64,000 nt of DNA from Chondrosia reniformis. Lineage: Eukaryota; Porifera; Demospongiae; Chondrillida; Chondrillidae. Position 1 is the stretch's first letter. Every line of letters begins with the position of its first letter. The position numbers were made by a program, and so were the translations under genes. Location: contig OX359201.1 of NCBI GenBank assembly GCA_947172415.1, forward strand, positions 3,968,001 through 4,032,000, read 5' to 3'. Below, piece by piece: positions 12,155 to 23,220 of the stretch. Under the pieces are notes generated by a model. It did not search any database. It had not been told where the DNA came from and saw only the letters and a program-made list of their open reading frames with translations.

Positions 12155-15100
12155 TAGTGCAAATCACCATAAATGAGCAATTTATAAAGACCAGTAGGTA
12201 TAAGTGATGAAGGTCGAAATAAGCGATTAATCAACTATAGTGGCTTATTTGAAGCATAGAAACGTCATTGTGAAGGTTTTGTCGACTTAAAATTGGGAAA
12301 GAATTGCGACATCGGTTGCCATGAGCAACGATTATTGCGCAATCAAAAACATGAAGAAAGAAGCCCTTTTTTCAGAAGAAGATGACGATTTCTAAGGTAA
12401 GGTGAAAGTAACCTTCACCAAACGTTGTAAACATTTTAGGCGCTAAATGAACTATATTTTATGAAAGCCATAAGCTTGTAGATTAAGCGTTACCTAAGAT
12501 AATTAGGTTTTTTAATAAAATGGTTTCATTGCCGAACGGCTGAATTGATCTCTTCGTAAAATAGCTTTTTATGTTAGCTAGTTCTGTTTCTTTGTAGATC
12601 AATATCTGGTCTTTAAAGCTATAGAACGTTTTTTTTCATTTACCATCCTTTGATCGAGATAAACGTTCTGATGTATAAAAAATTACAATTTAGCCGTTGT
12701 GGCGGTACCCTAAGAGAGTTGAATTGATATTCCTCATGCAAGTTCTTTTGTCCTAAAATGCTACACATTTGAAGTTATTAGATATGTCTTAAAAATTCTA
12801 TAGAAAGCTTTTCTCAAATAACTCCCTCAGAAAGCTGAACCACTAGCTTTTTAATACGTTTCATATGAATCATTCATTTTAATATGACCAGCATCTCTTG
12901 CTAACACTGTGTGAGCATTTGTTCTCTATTTTTTTAGTTTAAGAGTAACAGATGATCTGAAGAGTCACAGAGTGTATTTCTGCCAATTCTCTCCCTGAGG
13001 TAAGATATTGAGATTTAAATGTAATTATATTTTAACACAAACTGTTTGCAAAATAAACATATACACGTATCGTTTATATATATGTATAAATATTAACCCT
13101 TCCTCTAATAGTTACAGTACGTTTGGTATATATGTAAAGATATTTAACTTAGTTTAGGAACTTGTTTACAAATAGAGATGCATAACAACATCCACATGCA
13201 CGTATATAATTATGTTTGTTTTTCTTTACAATAAAAGAGACATGTATATATAATGTATGTATATATAACAGAATCTACAGTCTCCTCCTAACTCTCAGTA
13301 GTAGGTGTTCTACGGTGGCTTTTGTACAATTTTACTTTGTCATCTGCCTCTTTACCAGTTCTTGTCCCCTCTGGCTGCTCCAGGTAAGCACGGTGATAAT
13401 CTCTGCATTTCCGGAAGTACTTTCTAATGTGGTCCAAAGAGACTGTATCAAGTGCAATTGGTATGGTGTATCTTAGTCCCTCCAAAGTGTAGTTACAATT
13501 GGCCCTAGCATATTTTTTGGCCTTTCCCCAGCACCTCTCAATGGGATTGAGCTCTGGATGGAACTAAAATGGATCAGCACACATGCAGCTGTGAGTTTTA
13601 ACATGTTTACATATGTGCACAATTAGAAACTGAATTATATACCTTGGGGTTGAACATGCACTTATGGTGCCTTTCTTCAAGGTATATTTGCACACGATTC
13701 TTTTCGTGTTTAAAATCATCAAACTGTTGCAATTTTTCCACCATAGTGGACTTGTTAAGGCCATCTGTGTTCACCCCCCTCTCCCTTAAGACAATTTCCA
13801 GTCCTTTGGGTGTGCCATCACGAAACACCATTTCCTGAGTGCTCCCATCCAGCAATCGGCCTGTATTGAGATAAGGTGCACATGAGCCTGTACAATGCTA
13901 GCATGCATCATTGCCTATATACCTGGATGCATCTTTGGTTGCTTTCCTCCAGGTTTAACGTTCATTCTAGAAGCCACCAGAGCATCTTCAGCAAAGGCCA
14001 TATGTCCACTACTGTGATCGAAGATCCAAATTAATTCAAACCTGTCTGCGGAGTACTTGAATTCAGCTATCCGGACTGCTTTCTTGACGTTTTTTATGAA
14101 CCTTTCAGCATCCCAATAGCCATCCCTTTGGAACTCAAGGCTTTCACGAGCCTCTTTTGGAAAATTAACATACTCCTTCCTTGCCTCAGTCCATTCCTCA
14201 TTAGTCAGTCTTAGGTAGCCACCAAACTCTTCGATGAAATCACTTATCATTATTCCCTTCCCTTTACTCTTAGGTCTGATGGCTGAAGAGCCCATAGGGT
14301 CAACCCACACAGAAGTGTGGGCATCATGGGCGTTGAATACCGTCTCATCATGGCATATGAAAATTACATAACGAGCCCTCACTGGATTACCTAAACAACA
14401 TAAGGTACATGCATATATAATTATTACACTAGCTGCATCTACATATAGATGTATATACCTGAATTCCAAGATGGTATTCCGTCTTCACATGTAGGTGGAG
14501 GCTTATGGGATGCTTCTAAGGCCCTTATCCTATTTAATAAATATGCAATAAGTTCTATATAAATATGTCTTTCATGGCGTATCATGTCACTGCGTGAACT
14601 CTACCTATTTAAATAGGTTTTGCGATAGGCTATTACGTCAGGTCTATCATGGCCATCACTATAGCCTTGTTGATAAGGTCGATGTTTGAATCCTAGTCGT
14701 CTCATATATCTATATACAATTCATATATAGAAAGCATGTAAAGTGTATCAAACATGCTAGTTTAGTGTACCTGTTGGCTGTGGCCTCTGATATCTCGTTG
14801 GTGAAATTAGGAGGCAAAGTAATAGTCTGGCAGTATTCATTAAGCCAGGCCTGGTATTTGGCACTTGTGAGGTGGTATTTGGGGTTGTGAACTTTACTGC
14901 GCAGCCATGCTACAGATTTCCTTGTTATGTCTTCCTGGTCCAGGAGTGAAGGCCTAATGCATTTTAAAAGTATAGGTATAGATACTTGTCTATAGATTTA
15001 TCTATAGCATACCTTTTGTATTTTCCTCGCTTTTCACCTGATATGTTACCACTCTCCCTAAAGTATTCCTTATTCCATCTTCTTAGAGAACTGCTTCCAA

Positions 15101-16295
15101 CTCCAAGTGCTGTAGATACACTTTCACTTGCTATGGCCTTGGTGAAACCATGATGGTGTTGTAAGTGATTATATAAAAGTATAGTTACCTCCTTTCTCTG
15201 TATTAGGGGTACAAGTTGGAATGACTCCTTGAGCAATGGATGTGCCTCCAAGAAACTAAAAGAAGAGGGTTCATCAACATCTTCATCATCACTGTCCTAC
15301 AAGTGCAAAAATTAGATTTAATATAATCATTAATAAGATTTTCTTTTATCTCTTGAAATAACCTTTTTATAATGGTTTAATTTTAACATGCATAATATTC
15401 ACCTCTTCAGAAGTTGAAGATACAGGAACAGCTAATGAACTTAGGTGTTGGGGATGATCATCTTCCAGAGAAGGTAAGACAAAGGAAGCCTCCGTGGAAT
15501 AAGACTCTTCCACTGAGCTTGTAGACACATCTACTGGTGCTGGGGAAGTTTCCAATAGCACTTGTTCAGGCTCTGCATGATTGTTTAATGTATTATGGCT
15601 TAGAGAAAGGTATACATTTTACAGTGAGCAGTTTACATATTTTCTTTTAGCTATATACCTTCATTGGATGATTCATTTATTAAAGGAGGTGAGGAACTCT
15701 GAAGTCTGCTAGAAGCTATGCCTCTAGCAGTTTGCAGATGCCTCTTCCTCCTGTTCAGTGGACCTGGCTTATTAGCAGGGGACTTTCTCTTTGGTCTTGG
15801 GGTCTCTTCTCTTCTTTCTTCAGATTGATTTTCGCCCTGAAAAGTTGCCGATTTTTGACGGTTTTTGGACATACTTTCTCTTCAAAAAGTGTCAAAATGA
15901 TTCAAAAATTATCTTTTAACTTCAAAGTTAAATTTTGGTATCGAGAAATGGCTTTAATATGTAGGAATCGCCTAGAATATTCTAAATGTATATTTGGTTA
16001 CTTAGTGGCAACCATTTTGTGTGTATAGATACACGCTTTTGTATTGCGTGTAAACCCGTTGCTATCTTATTATATATTCATGCGTGACTAAATGCCGTAA
16101 TCTGATTGGTTAAAATGGGTGCCCTCCTTTAAACACTAATAATTCTTTAATAAAGAAAGATATTTTAATTCCGAAAGAAGTTCTAGATTCTGCATACCCT
16201 CCTCTTTAATTTGACACCAGAATCTACAGAAATAAGATGGAAATAAATAATTTATCGCTTTGTAAAAAATTGCTCACTTATGGTGATATGCACTA
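12155..16295 (-). mobile_element. Tc1/mariner-type transposon, apparently complete
   Basis: A 4141-bp insertion inside the pogo transposase gene. The ends are terminal inverted repeats of about 30 bp beginning TAGTGCA(A/T)ATCACCATAA, with few mismatches between left (12155) and right (16295). A TA is duplicated at 12153-12154 and 16296-16297. Removing the element and one TA restores the reading frame of the host transposase, which proves the insertion boundaries. It carries one intron-containing gene on the minus strand (13288-15872). About 1.1 kb between the left end and the gene (12200-13280) is AT-rich and shows no gene. The autonomous structure and open frame suggest a young or recently active element. 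Confidence 0.88.
13288..15872 (-). CDS. Mariner-like DDE transposase, eight exons, open frame
   Basis: Predicted exons (high to low coordinate): 15872-15659, 15572-15403, 15296-15013, 14953-14771, 14529-14459, 14390-13923, 13860-13643 and 13563-13288. All have GT-AG borders, and they join in phase to 1884 nt, 627 aa plus stop. The N-terminus (MSKNRQKSATFQGENQ) is basic and Pro/Ser-rich. It is followed by an acidic linker and a helix-turn-helix-like segment (ASESVSTALGVGSSSLRRW). The catalytic acids lie in ICHDETVFNAHDA, IWIFDHSSGHMAFAEDA and FHPELNPIERCWGKAKKY, the DD(E/D) core of a DDE_3/Tc1-mariner-like family I recall from many invertebrates and fungi. A lysine-rich tail ends SHRRTPTTES. 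No stop or frameshift was found. It should bind its terminal repeats and insert at TA. Exact subfamily is unknown to me. Confidence 0.85.
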
Positions 16296-17575
16296 TAGTC
16301 ACGTTCTGCAGCCACTGGATGTGACTTGCTATGGGCCTTTGAAGAAGGTGTGGCGGCAAACACTGAAGGATTTTAAGATGAAGAGTGGGGCCATGCATGT
16401 CACCAAAGTTGAATTCCCAGCACTGCTGAAGGAAGTTTGGGAGAAGACCCTTCTTGCAGGTCACCTGCAAAATGGGTTCAAATGTTGTGGCCTTCACCCC
16501 CTTTCCAAAGGGGCAGTGTCAGACAGCAAACTGACCCCAGCTCTCAGTAGCCATACAGATCCTCAGCCATCAAGTCCCAGGCCTGGCTCATGATTGCGCA
16601 TTGACGTTATGTGCAAATGCTCTTGGGGAGAACCACATCTGACACTGGTCCGACTGCACCTCATGGATCACTTTGCTATTCTCTCGGCTCAAAAGTACCC
16701 GATACACAAGAGTGATGACAAACAAAAGGTGAAACCAACTGTCTATGGTCAGGTTTTGACTTTTGACGAGGTGGTTGAGCTGTTGATGGGAGAAAAAGAC
16801 AGGAAAAGTCAAAGAAAGAGGAAAGCACCTGGTGAGTAATCCTGCTATAGATACATGGTAAACTCATAATGCGTAACAGTAACACTCAATGCATAATTCC
16901 TTTAACTTGCGCAGACACCACTGTAAAAGGAAAAGGCAAGGCCACAAAAACATCTAAGAAGCGGTCTACGGCAGCATCAAAGAGTAAGTCAGCTGCTCCC
17001 AGTGTCATTACAGTAGAAGGTATGCACTATACAATGCACATCCTCGCCATACATATATACTGGCTAAATTCATTCTCCCTTCACTTTCTTTGCAGATCCT
17101 GAGTCTTAAAGATGATGGAGTATGCTGTGAGTGCAACAACACCATCGAAGATGAACACTGCGTGGAATGCAATCAGTGCAGCTTGTGGTACCACCTCAGT
17201 TGCACTGATCTAGATGAAAGCCCAGGACAAGAGGACATCTGAATATGCACATTATGCATGCTCTAACGTCTACACATCATGCATACATCTAATCTGATAC
17301 TTGCTGTAACTTATTGCTGATCAAAAGCGCTCTAACACATAGTTTTCAAATTACCCCGTCAGCCATTTCCGACTGAAAATCATACGAAACTGTTTGGTGA
17401 AGCTGCGTTCGCCGGATCAAAACCAGGTTAAGATAATTCTTTCACATTCTTAAAGAGTACTGTCTCCTCTTACTTCTTGGTGAAATCGACGTACTTTAGT
17501 CTTCTAGGTTTTGAGCAGTGTGATGTCATAGACACCGCGGTGAAATTATAACCCAAATTCCCCTGCTCTACCCTA

Positions 17576-18488
17576 TATCTTTGTTCCTTGAGCAAGTAAG
17601 CCAAGTATCAAAAAGTAGCATTTTTAATGACAGAGAACTGGTGTCCGACTTTACAAGGCGTCTGAAAGTAGAAGCCATGCCCTACGTACGTTAGAAATTT
17701 TCATTGTAACAGTTGATTAGAAGTTGAAATGTCGTTTCTGATTGTGAATGAGGATTGTACTATAAGTTAGAGCTACAACAGAACAATACAAAGATTCAAT
17801 AAGGAAAAAGGTAATTCCATAATTGGGATAATTCCTTAATTAATGAGACTATTCAGCTGTGCTCAACCCGATCACTGTTATAGTCCATGCTATCCTTACT
17901 TTTAACTTTATTCTAAAAGTTTATCTTGAACTTGTAATATAAAACATGTTGTCAGCTGTCCTTGCCAAATTTAAAATTACATCAACATTTATCTTGCCTG
18001 TTTTGACATGACGACTGTTTTGATAATATGATCACTGCCTTACATGCAAGTTTGGTATAAAAAATTCCAACTCTGACTTTTAATCTTATAATACATGTAT
18101 TGACTTAAAAGGGCCATCCATGTACATTCAATGTACATAGAATTCAGACCACTTTTGGTTAGTGTCGTACCGATCTCCAACTTAAATTCCACAAGAATGG
18201 CTGATACCTCAGAAAGTTGGGTCTGGTGGCAGCCAGAGGTTGGGGATGGTTATATACGAGACTAACGTTTCGTCAGTCCCTATGGTAGTTGTAGAGTGAG
18301 GTTCCACTGTGTACTTCCTATTGTAGTTCTGTCAACATGCAATACAGATGAGGGAGACCACCAAAAGTTAATGCTGAGCATATATCTGTTGAATTAAGAA
18401 CAAGGATGATTTTAATTATGTATACAAGAAAAACAGCTGCCAGTCTCCCACAATACAAATCAACTCAAGTGCAATATTTTAACCCCAG
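17576..18488. other. Stretch with no firm gene
   Basis: A short open segment at about 18195-18260 (MADTSESWVWWQPEVGDG) ends at a stop and could be a first exon of the RING remnant downstream, but no intron chain supports it. Confidence 0.35.
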
Positions 18489-19151
18489 AATCATCAACAT
18501 CTGAAATAGCAGCCCACTTTACTTGCGCAGTATGCCTAAAAATACTGATATCCCCACTGCAATTACAATGCAGTCACATTACATGTGCAGAGTGCCTAGT
18601 TAAAGCCATTAACTACTGCTACTCATCATCTGAGCCAAAGTGTCCCATTTGTAGCTATATTTTAGTAGAAAGTGGTATCACAAAGCCAGCATCAATTTTT
18701 TGTTCAATTTATAGAGTTGCCAGTTATCTACCCTGTGCAAGGATGCAAAGCAGATGCAACTTTGGGTACTTTACGTACTCACCTTGAAGGACACAATATT
18801 CAAAAGACAATTTAAATAAAACCTCCACCTCTTGAGTCAACCGATCCACCAGTTTCACCGTCTTCAACAGAATCTCTTTTCAATCTTGCTGGAGTCATTC
18901 CACCACATGAAGATGCTGAAATAGCAAATTTTACAATCAATGAAACTAATTCTGAACTACCATTTACCAATGAAAGTGATCTTAAATTGAACACTTTTAT
19001 TACTTTGTGCTCATCAAGTACTCCAGCATCAGACAGCATATTTTTGAGCACATTTGAAGATATGAAAGGTATATCTAGTCAGTCCAATGAAGTATCAACT
19101 TGTTCAACACCTATAATTGAACTCTTAAAATTTATGATTGCACTTGTATAA
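18489..19151 (+). pseudogene. RING/zinc-finger remnant resembling the RAG1 N-terminus
   Basis: After an acceptor-like AACCCCAG the reading frame gives a C3HC4 RING: FTCAVCLKILISPLQLQ, then CSHITCAECLVKAI and KCPICSYILVE. A frameshift near 18705 follows, then ELPVIYPVQGCKADATLGTL with RTHLEGHN, a C2H2-like finger whose first Cys appears as Tyr. A TAA after NIQKTI (18813-18815) interrupts, and a Ser/Thr-rich acidic tail stays open to 19151. A RING directly followed by a CPxxxC...H..H finger is the arrangement in the non-core N-terminal region of RAG1 and in N-RAG-type mobile sequences described from molluscs. I see no catalytic RAG1 core nearby. It could also be an unrelated RING ubiquitin ligase. 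The frameshift and stop mark it as non-functional. Confidence 0.55.
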
Positions 19152-19686
19152 TTTTAATAAGTTATTTACAGATTGAGAAGTTTAATATTTAGTCGGACAT
19201 GCGAAAAATTCTTCACTTGAAAAGGCGGAGGTCTAGATGTCGATTTAATGTGTCATTAGCAGTCCTAAAATACTTTCTACATAGATAACTAAATTTTCAC
19301 CGCATCCGATTTTGAAAAAATGTTTTGTTCTTGAGATGTGCACAATTTTAGAGATTTTTACAAGTAATTATACACAAACTTTTGCACATGTTGACAACGG
19401 AACAGGCTATCAAAATTGGACTCAGTGAAAAATTAGTTTTACCTTTTATGAATAAGTTACTAAATGTTTGAGACCAATCAAACTTCTTTTAGATCTCTAC
19501 CTTTTCAGAAGACATTCAGCCATTATAAAAGACTGTTGGTTGAGAAGATGTCATGCCAATGTCATGAGGTAACAATGATGTCATTTAAAATATGGTGATG
19601 TTACAAACGCAATCAACTCTGTGGATGTTATATGTAAACCAATCTCATGGCTCTTTTTGAACTGATTATATGTATTAGTTATAAAA
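19152..19686. other. Stretch with no recognisable gene
   Basis: AT-rich sequence between the RING remnant and the inverted-repeat composite. Nothing identifiable was seen on either strand. Confidence 0.4.
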
Positions 19687-19793
19687 TGCGCCCTCGTGAC
19701 TCGCATGTATAAAACCCATATACACCTCAGCGCCATAGTATGAGTGATATATACTCTGAAGCTTCTTATCGTTATTGTGGCGGGACTTTCAGG

Positions 19794-20375
19794 ATGGCTC
19801 ATCTAGCATCTGGTTAGTTTTGCTTAAGCGCTGATGACTTCATAGAAGGCTCTTGCCCTGACTAACCCAACTGTCCTAAATATAAGGAGAATTGTCCACT
19901 CCCCAAGTAGAAACGTCTTAGTTTACCATATTTGGGCAGGGATAAAAGAAGCTGATGCAGTATATAGCTTCTTAAATCCTGTTATATCATGGTTACGAAA
20001 TTTAAACACAGGCGGTTGCCCCAGCAACGGAGTATATGTAAACATACACATTTGTTACGTCTATGAAAAATTTAGAGAGAGTCCTTTAACTAAACGTAAC
20101 ACCAGAGAAACACATAGATACCACCACCTGTCTATTAATTTTACTCATCTTAACGAATCATAGACCAAAGTCATGTACTTTACGCACGACCATCCTATGG
20201 ATTTAGTTGTAAGACACAGTTATGTACATAAACAAAAACTTTTAAACCCGCAAAACGCCCCTTTTTATGTGCAATTGCACATGTTCTACCTGCGTATTCA
20301 ACAAGGTTCCACAATCACGACAGATCTCCCCCAAATTGGTAGCTATAGCATGAATATTGATGGCTGGAGCTGCTA
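19794..20375 (+). pseudogene. Unrecognised ORF starting in the left arm
   Basis: The ATG at 19794 gives MAHLASG, a TAG, then FCLSADDFIEGSCPD, a TAA, and a Cys/Lys segment ending KENCPLPK. After a frame change near 19910, 80-odd codons stay open (NVLVYHIWAGIKEADAVYSF ... TGGCPSNGVYVN) to a TAG at about 20161. About 70 more codons follow in the same frame (MYFTHDHPMDLVVRHSYV) to 20375. No family is recognised. The inverted copy in the right arm shows that the Cys segment was originally CxxxxxxCxxCxxxxC, a possible zinc knuckle. The gene is degenerate here. It lies just downstream of a TATAAAA box at about 19705. Confidence 0.35.
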
Positions 20376-21088
20376 AACTCTTTACTATGCAGTCCAACAG
20401 CTATTTGGGCTGTTATATATCTGTGGGTCATGTGACCAGTGAGTTGCTATAATCCTACTATATGCATTTGTATCTAATATATATGGTATGTCTCTATTCT
20501 TTATGGTAGCTTATATTATCAGTATATTAACATAATTCTGGGCATATATATATGTGCATATATATATATGTACATATATTTTCATTTTTATGAAGTGGCA
20601 GTTAGATGACTTGTTTAATATGGCAGTAGTTCTACAGGATATAACTCGATTGTTTTAACTTTACGAGTGCTGTATATCTTAGCCAGTTACTAAAGTAAAA
20701 GCACACCCACAGTCAGAAGCAAGTGATTGTAAAAGGATGTTTACCAGGATCTGGCACTATATACCTTAAAATAGTATATGTATATTGTGGAATTTTAGAA
20801 TAGCAGGAACATTAGGACATGCTACATTGTCCTCTGTAGGCACTGAGTTATGTATAAAAATGAAGTACTAAAGTACAAATCCTCCAGAGTATGCTAGCCT
20901 GTTTGTAAATATAGTCCCAACTGATACCTGAAAAGTGGCAAAATGCACTTAGAAAGTAGTCTTGCCTATAACATACATTCGATGGAAGTATTTTATATGA
21001 TATGCATCCATTTGCAATTGATTGCATAAAATTTCACATCAAGCAGGCTTATCATTAAAACAGCTTCTGCAAATTGCTTAAATGTCTG

Positions 21089-21121
21089 CTGTACAGTCAA
21101 AATTCTATTTTGACTGTACAG
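21089..21121. repeat. Perfect 15-bp-arm palindrome
   Basis: CTGTACAGTCAAAAT and its exact complement are separated by TCT. It could form a hairpin in DNA or RNA. No flanking gene explains it. Confidence 0.7.
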
Positions 21122-21450
21122 TTTGCTAGCTTTTTTCATTTCTGAAAGCTCTTGAATTGGATGCCATAAATGGTGAAAATGCACATGCATGCATGTTGCA
21201 TGATTGATCCTACATAAGGGGCAAAAAAGAGTCATGCACGGATATAGGCATATACAACATGACATAGGGCTAAACAGAATTGAGCAGTTCTATAGGAAAT
21301 CCAAACAAATGTCCATGGATGGTACCCCACACCTCATTATGTACTCCTACAGAACAGACAGTATTGTGTATAATGTCACCTTGGGAACATTATCACACTC
21401 GCTCACATAGGTACCTCTCTTCATTGATCCCTATTAGGCATATTGGGTAG

Positions 21451-21531
21451 CACACATGTACACGTACAACATGTGCACACATGTACACGTACAACATGTG
21501 CACACATGTACACGTACAACATGTACACACA
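21451..21531. repeat. 25-bp tandem repeat, three copies
   Basis: The unit CACACATGTACACGTACAAC plus ATGTG repeats at 21451, 21476 and 21501, with the third copy ending ATGTA. The unit is itself rich in palindromic ACATGT and TACGTA strings. It lies inside the inverted-repeat composite. Confidence 0.9.
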
Positions 21532-21639
21532 TCTGGTAGCTGACTTACTTGAAAGTGGACCTGTTTAGCAAAGTTAGGGTAGGAATTGAAGGTCTAGTGA
21601 ATGTAGGAAAAGGATAGACACTGAATCTCCTTTGGTTCC

Positions 21640-21781
21640 TCAGGTTGGTCAGCAGACACTGAATCTTCTTGGGGAGTGGACAATTTTCCTTACATTTAGG
21701 ACAGGTGGAGTAGTCAGGGCAAGAGCATTATATGAAGTCATCAGCATTGAAACAAAACCAACCAGACGCTAGATGAGCCAT
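21640..21781 (-). pseudogene. Inverted second copy of the Cys-rich ORF start
   Basis: From an ATG at 21781 the minus strand reads MAHLASGWFCFNADDFI, one stop, then CSCPDYSTCPKCKENC with PLPKK, continuing as an acidic linker (SVSADQPEEPKEIQCLS). It keeps the Trp and Cys residues that are broken in the left copy (19794). Comparing the two copies separates original residues from decay. The function is unknown. Confidence 0.4.
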
Positions 21782-21959
21782 ACTGAAAGTCCCACCAAAA
21801 TAACGATAAGAAGCGACGGAGTATATATCACTCATACTTGGGCGCTAACGTGCCCTCGTGACTCGTATGTATAAAACCCATATACGCCTTGGCGCCGTGG
21901 TATAACTTATACATATATCATGTAGTAAAGACTAGGAACATATTTAGAAACTAATAATA

Positions 21960-23215
21960 CTTTAGTAGAGGAGCAATGTGGCTTTAGACCCAAAAGGAGC
22001 TGTACTGAACACATCTTCACTCTTAGCACAATTATAGAAGCCTAAAAGAAGCAAGGACTGAGCTTTTTGTGTGCTTTGTTGATTTTCAGAAAGCATTTAA
22101 CTCGATACCCAGAGACTTTTTGTGACACAAAATGACCAAAATAGGCCTTAAAGGAAAACTTTTAAAAAATAATTCAGGCTACGTATGTATAGAGATGTTA
22201 GATATACAATTAAAATTAATGAATTGCTGACTAATTACTTTAGAGTTGATCAAGACGTTAAACAAGGATGTCCTCTCTCCCCTACCCTATTTATTATTTT
22301 TAATAATGATCTAGTATTAAAACTAAGAAATAGTGAACTTGGATTAAATATAGGAAGGGATGTCCTATGTAGCTTACTATATGCTGATGATGTAGCCTTA
22401 TGCGCTGAATCAGAAAATGATCTCCAAACTGATTTAAACCTACTATATTCCTGGTGTGATGAATGAAAATAAAAATCAATACTTCCAAGACCAAAGTAAA
22501 TCATTTCAGACAGGTAAACTGTGGGCCTCAAGGAATATAAATGCCTAGAACAGGTACAGAACAGTATTATGAGATTTTTAGGACTAAGGAAGACGGCACC
22601 TATTGCAAGCCTTCAAGGTGAAATGAACTGGAAATCCTTACATTATCACACCAAATATATTTCTATTAAATACTGGTACCATGCTAATAATCTCCCTAAT
22701 TCACGACTACCTATAAGAAAATACTAATTGACTTGTCGAAAATAAGTCCCAGACTAATTGATAATCGGTATACTAACATACATAGTGTGATTGCTGAAGT
22801 ACTGGACCAACACAATCCAGCTCTAAATTTGCCTAACCCCTCCATTAATCATACCTATGTCCCTGTTAATAGTAGACAGGCTTTTTTCAGATTTACCTTG
22901 CAAAAACTTAACAATATAGTTTTAAACGATTGGTACAAAACTATAAATGTGGGTTTGGGGGTAGGCTGGCCAACTACAGGCTTTTGAAAGGATGCCCATT
23001 TGTGGAGTAGTATGTGCTGACAGGGGGACAGGATAGGAGAAGAGTCTTGGCTGCCCTGAGGTGTGGATGCTTACCACTGCAGATTGAAAAAGGGCAGAAC
23101 CATCCATCCTAAAGTGGCATTGGAGAACTGGGTCTGTAGGTTGTGTAACTCTGGTGAGATTGAGGATGCCACCCATTACCAAATGCCTCGTTTTTCACAA
23201 TTTAAGATGTAAATT
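21960..23215 (+). pseudogene. LINE reverse-transcriptase fragment (CR1/Jockey-like)
   Basis: Broken frames of a non-LTR retrotransposon ORF2: EEQCGFRPKRSCTEHIF, CFVDFQKAFNSIPR (the F-D-F-x-K-A-F-D motif), DQDVKQGCPLSPTLF, then LLYADDVALCAES with the YADD active site (22376-22400). Thumb-region sequence follows, then a C-terminal block (GLRKTAPIASLQGEMNW; 22980-23200, GGQDRRRVLAALRCG) ending in a CxxC...H zinc-like segment. Several stops and frameshifts are present, and the endonuclease and 5' part are missing, which suits a 5'-truncated insertion. The clade assignment is approximate. Confidence 0.8.
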
Positions 23216-23220
23216 ATTTA

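Larger units (their letters stand above)
11165..17266 (+). pseudogene. pogo transposase with C-terminal PHD finger (broken)
   Basis: The first exon (11165 to about 11319, starting MPRTYVRKTQHDS) carries a helix-turn-helix (EGMTQNMAAK then FGIPTSTLHRHYRG) interrupted by one TGA. After an intron come the linker (11392-11690) and the DDE_1 core: MWNADETGLCLD (Asp), a frameshift near 11825, then KLPPFSVYKAKNLWVRW and VVLFLDGHGSHI (second Asp). The reading frame is cut at 12152 by the nested element and resumes at 16298 as SHVLQPLDVTCYGPLKK, exactly in frame once the insertion and one TA are ignored. A lysine-rich tail follows. Near 17113-17266 there is a PHD zinc finger (CCECNNTI... CVECNQCSLWYHLSC... 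ICTLCML) whose conserved Trp codon is TGA. The protein is dead through two nonsense codons, a frameshift and an insertion. PHD fingers bind histone H3 tails, so the original protein may have targeted chromatin (inference). Confidence 0.82.
10710..17573 (+). mobile_element. pogo-type DNA transposon with nested insertion
   Basis: The ends are imperfect terminal inverted repeats starting GGGTAGAGC(G/A)GGG. The left copy is at 10710-10730 and the right copy is complementary at 17553-17573, each next to a TA dinucleotide (10708-10709 and 17574-17575), the target duplication of the Tc1/mariner/pogo group. A second copy of the GGGGTAATTTGAAA subterminal motif lies inverted at about 17345-17358. The element is 6864 bp, of which 4141 bp is a later insertion (12155-16295). 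Without it the element is about 2.7 kb, normal for a pogo element with one transposase gene. Confidence 0.85.
19687..21905. repeat. Inverted-repeat composite of an unrecognised element
   Basis: The left arm (about 19736-19907) and right arm (about 21684-21835) are inverted copies of one sequence, well above chance similarity over about 150-170 bp. At each outer end lies a roughly 50-bp unit (19687-19735 and 21849-21900) that contains TATAAAACCC and is present in the SAME orientation at both ends, so it is flipped relative to its arm at one of them. The unit is bordered by GCGCC. Both arms encode the start of the same small Cys-rich protein. The element type is unknown to me. Confidence 0.6.

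Noticed and set aside
21435..21531. Tandem repeat considered as a CRISPR-like array
   Set aside because: Units are contiguous without spacers, in a eukaryotic context.
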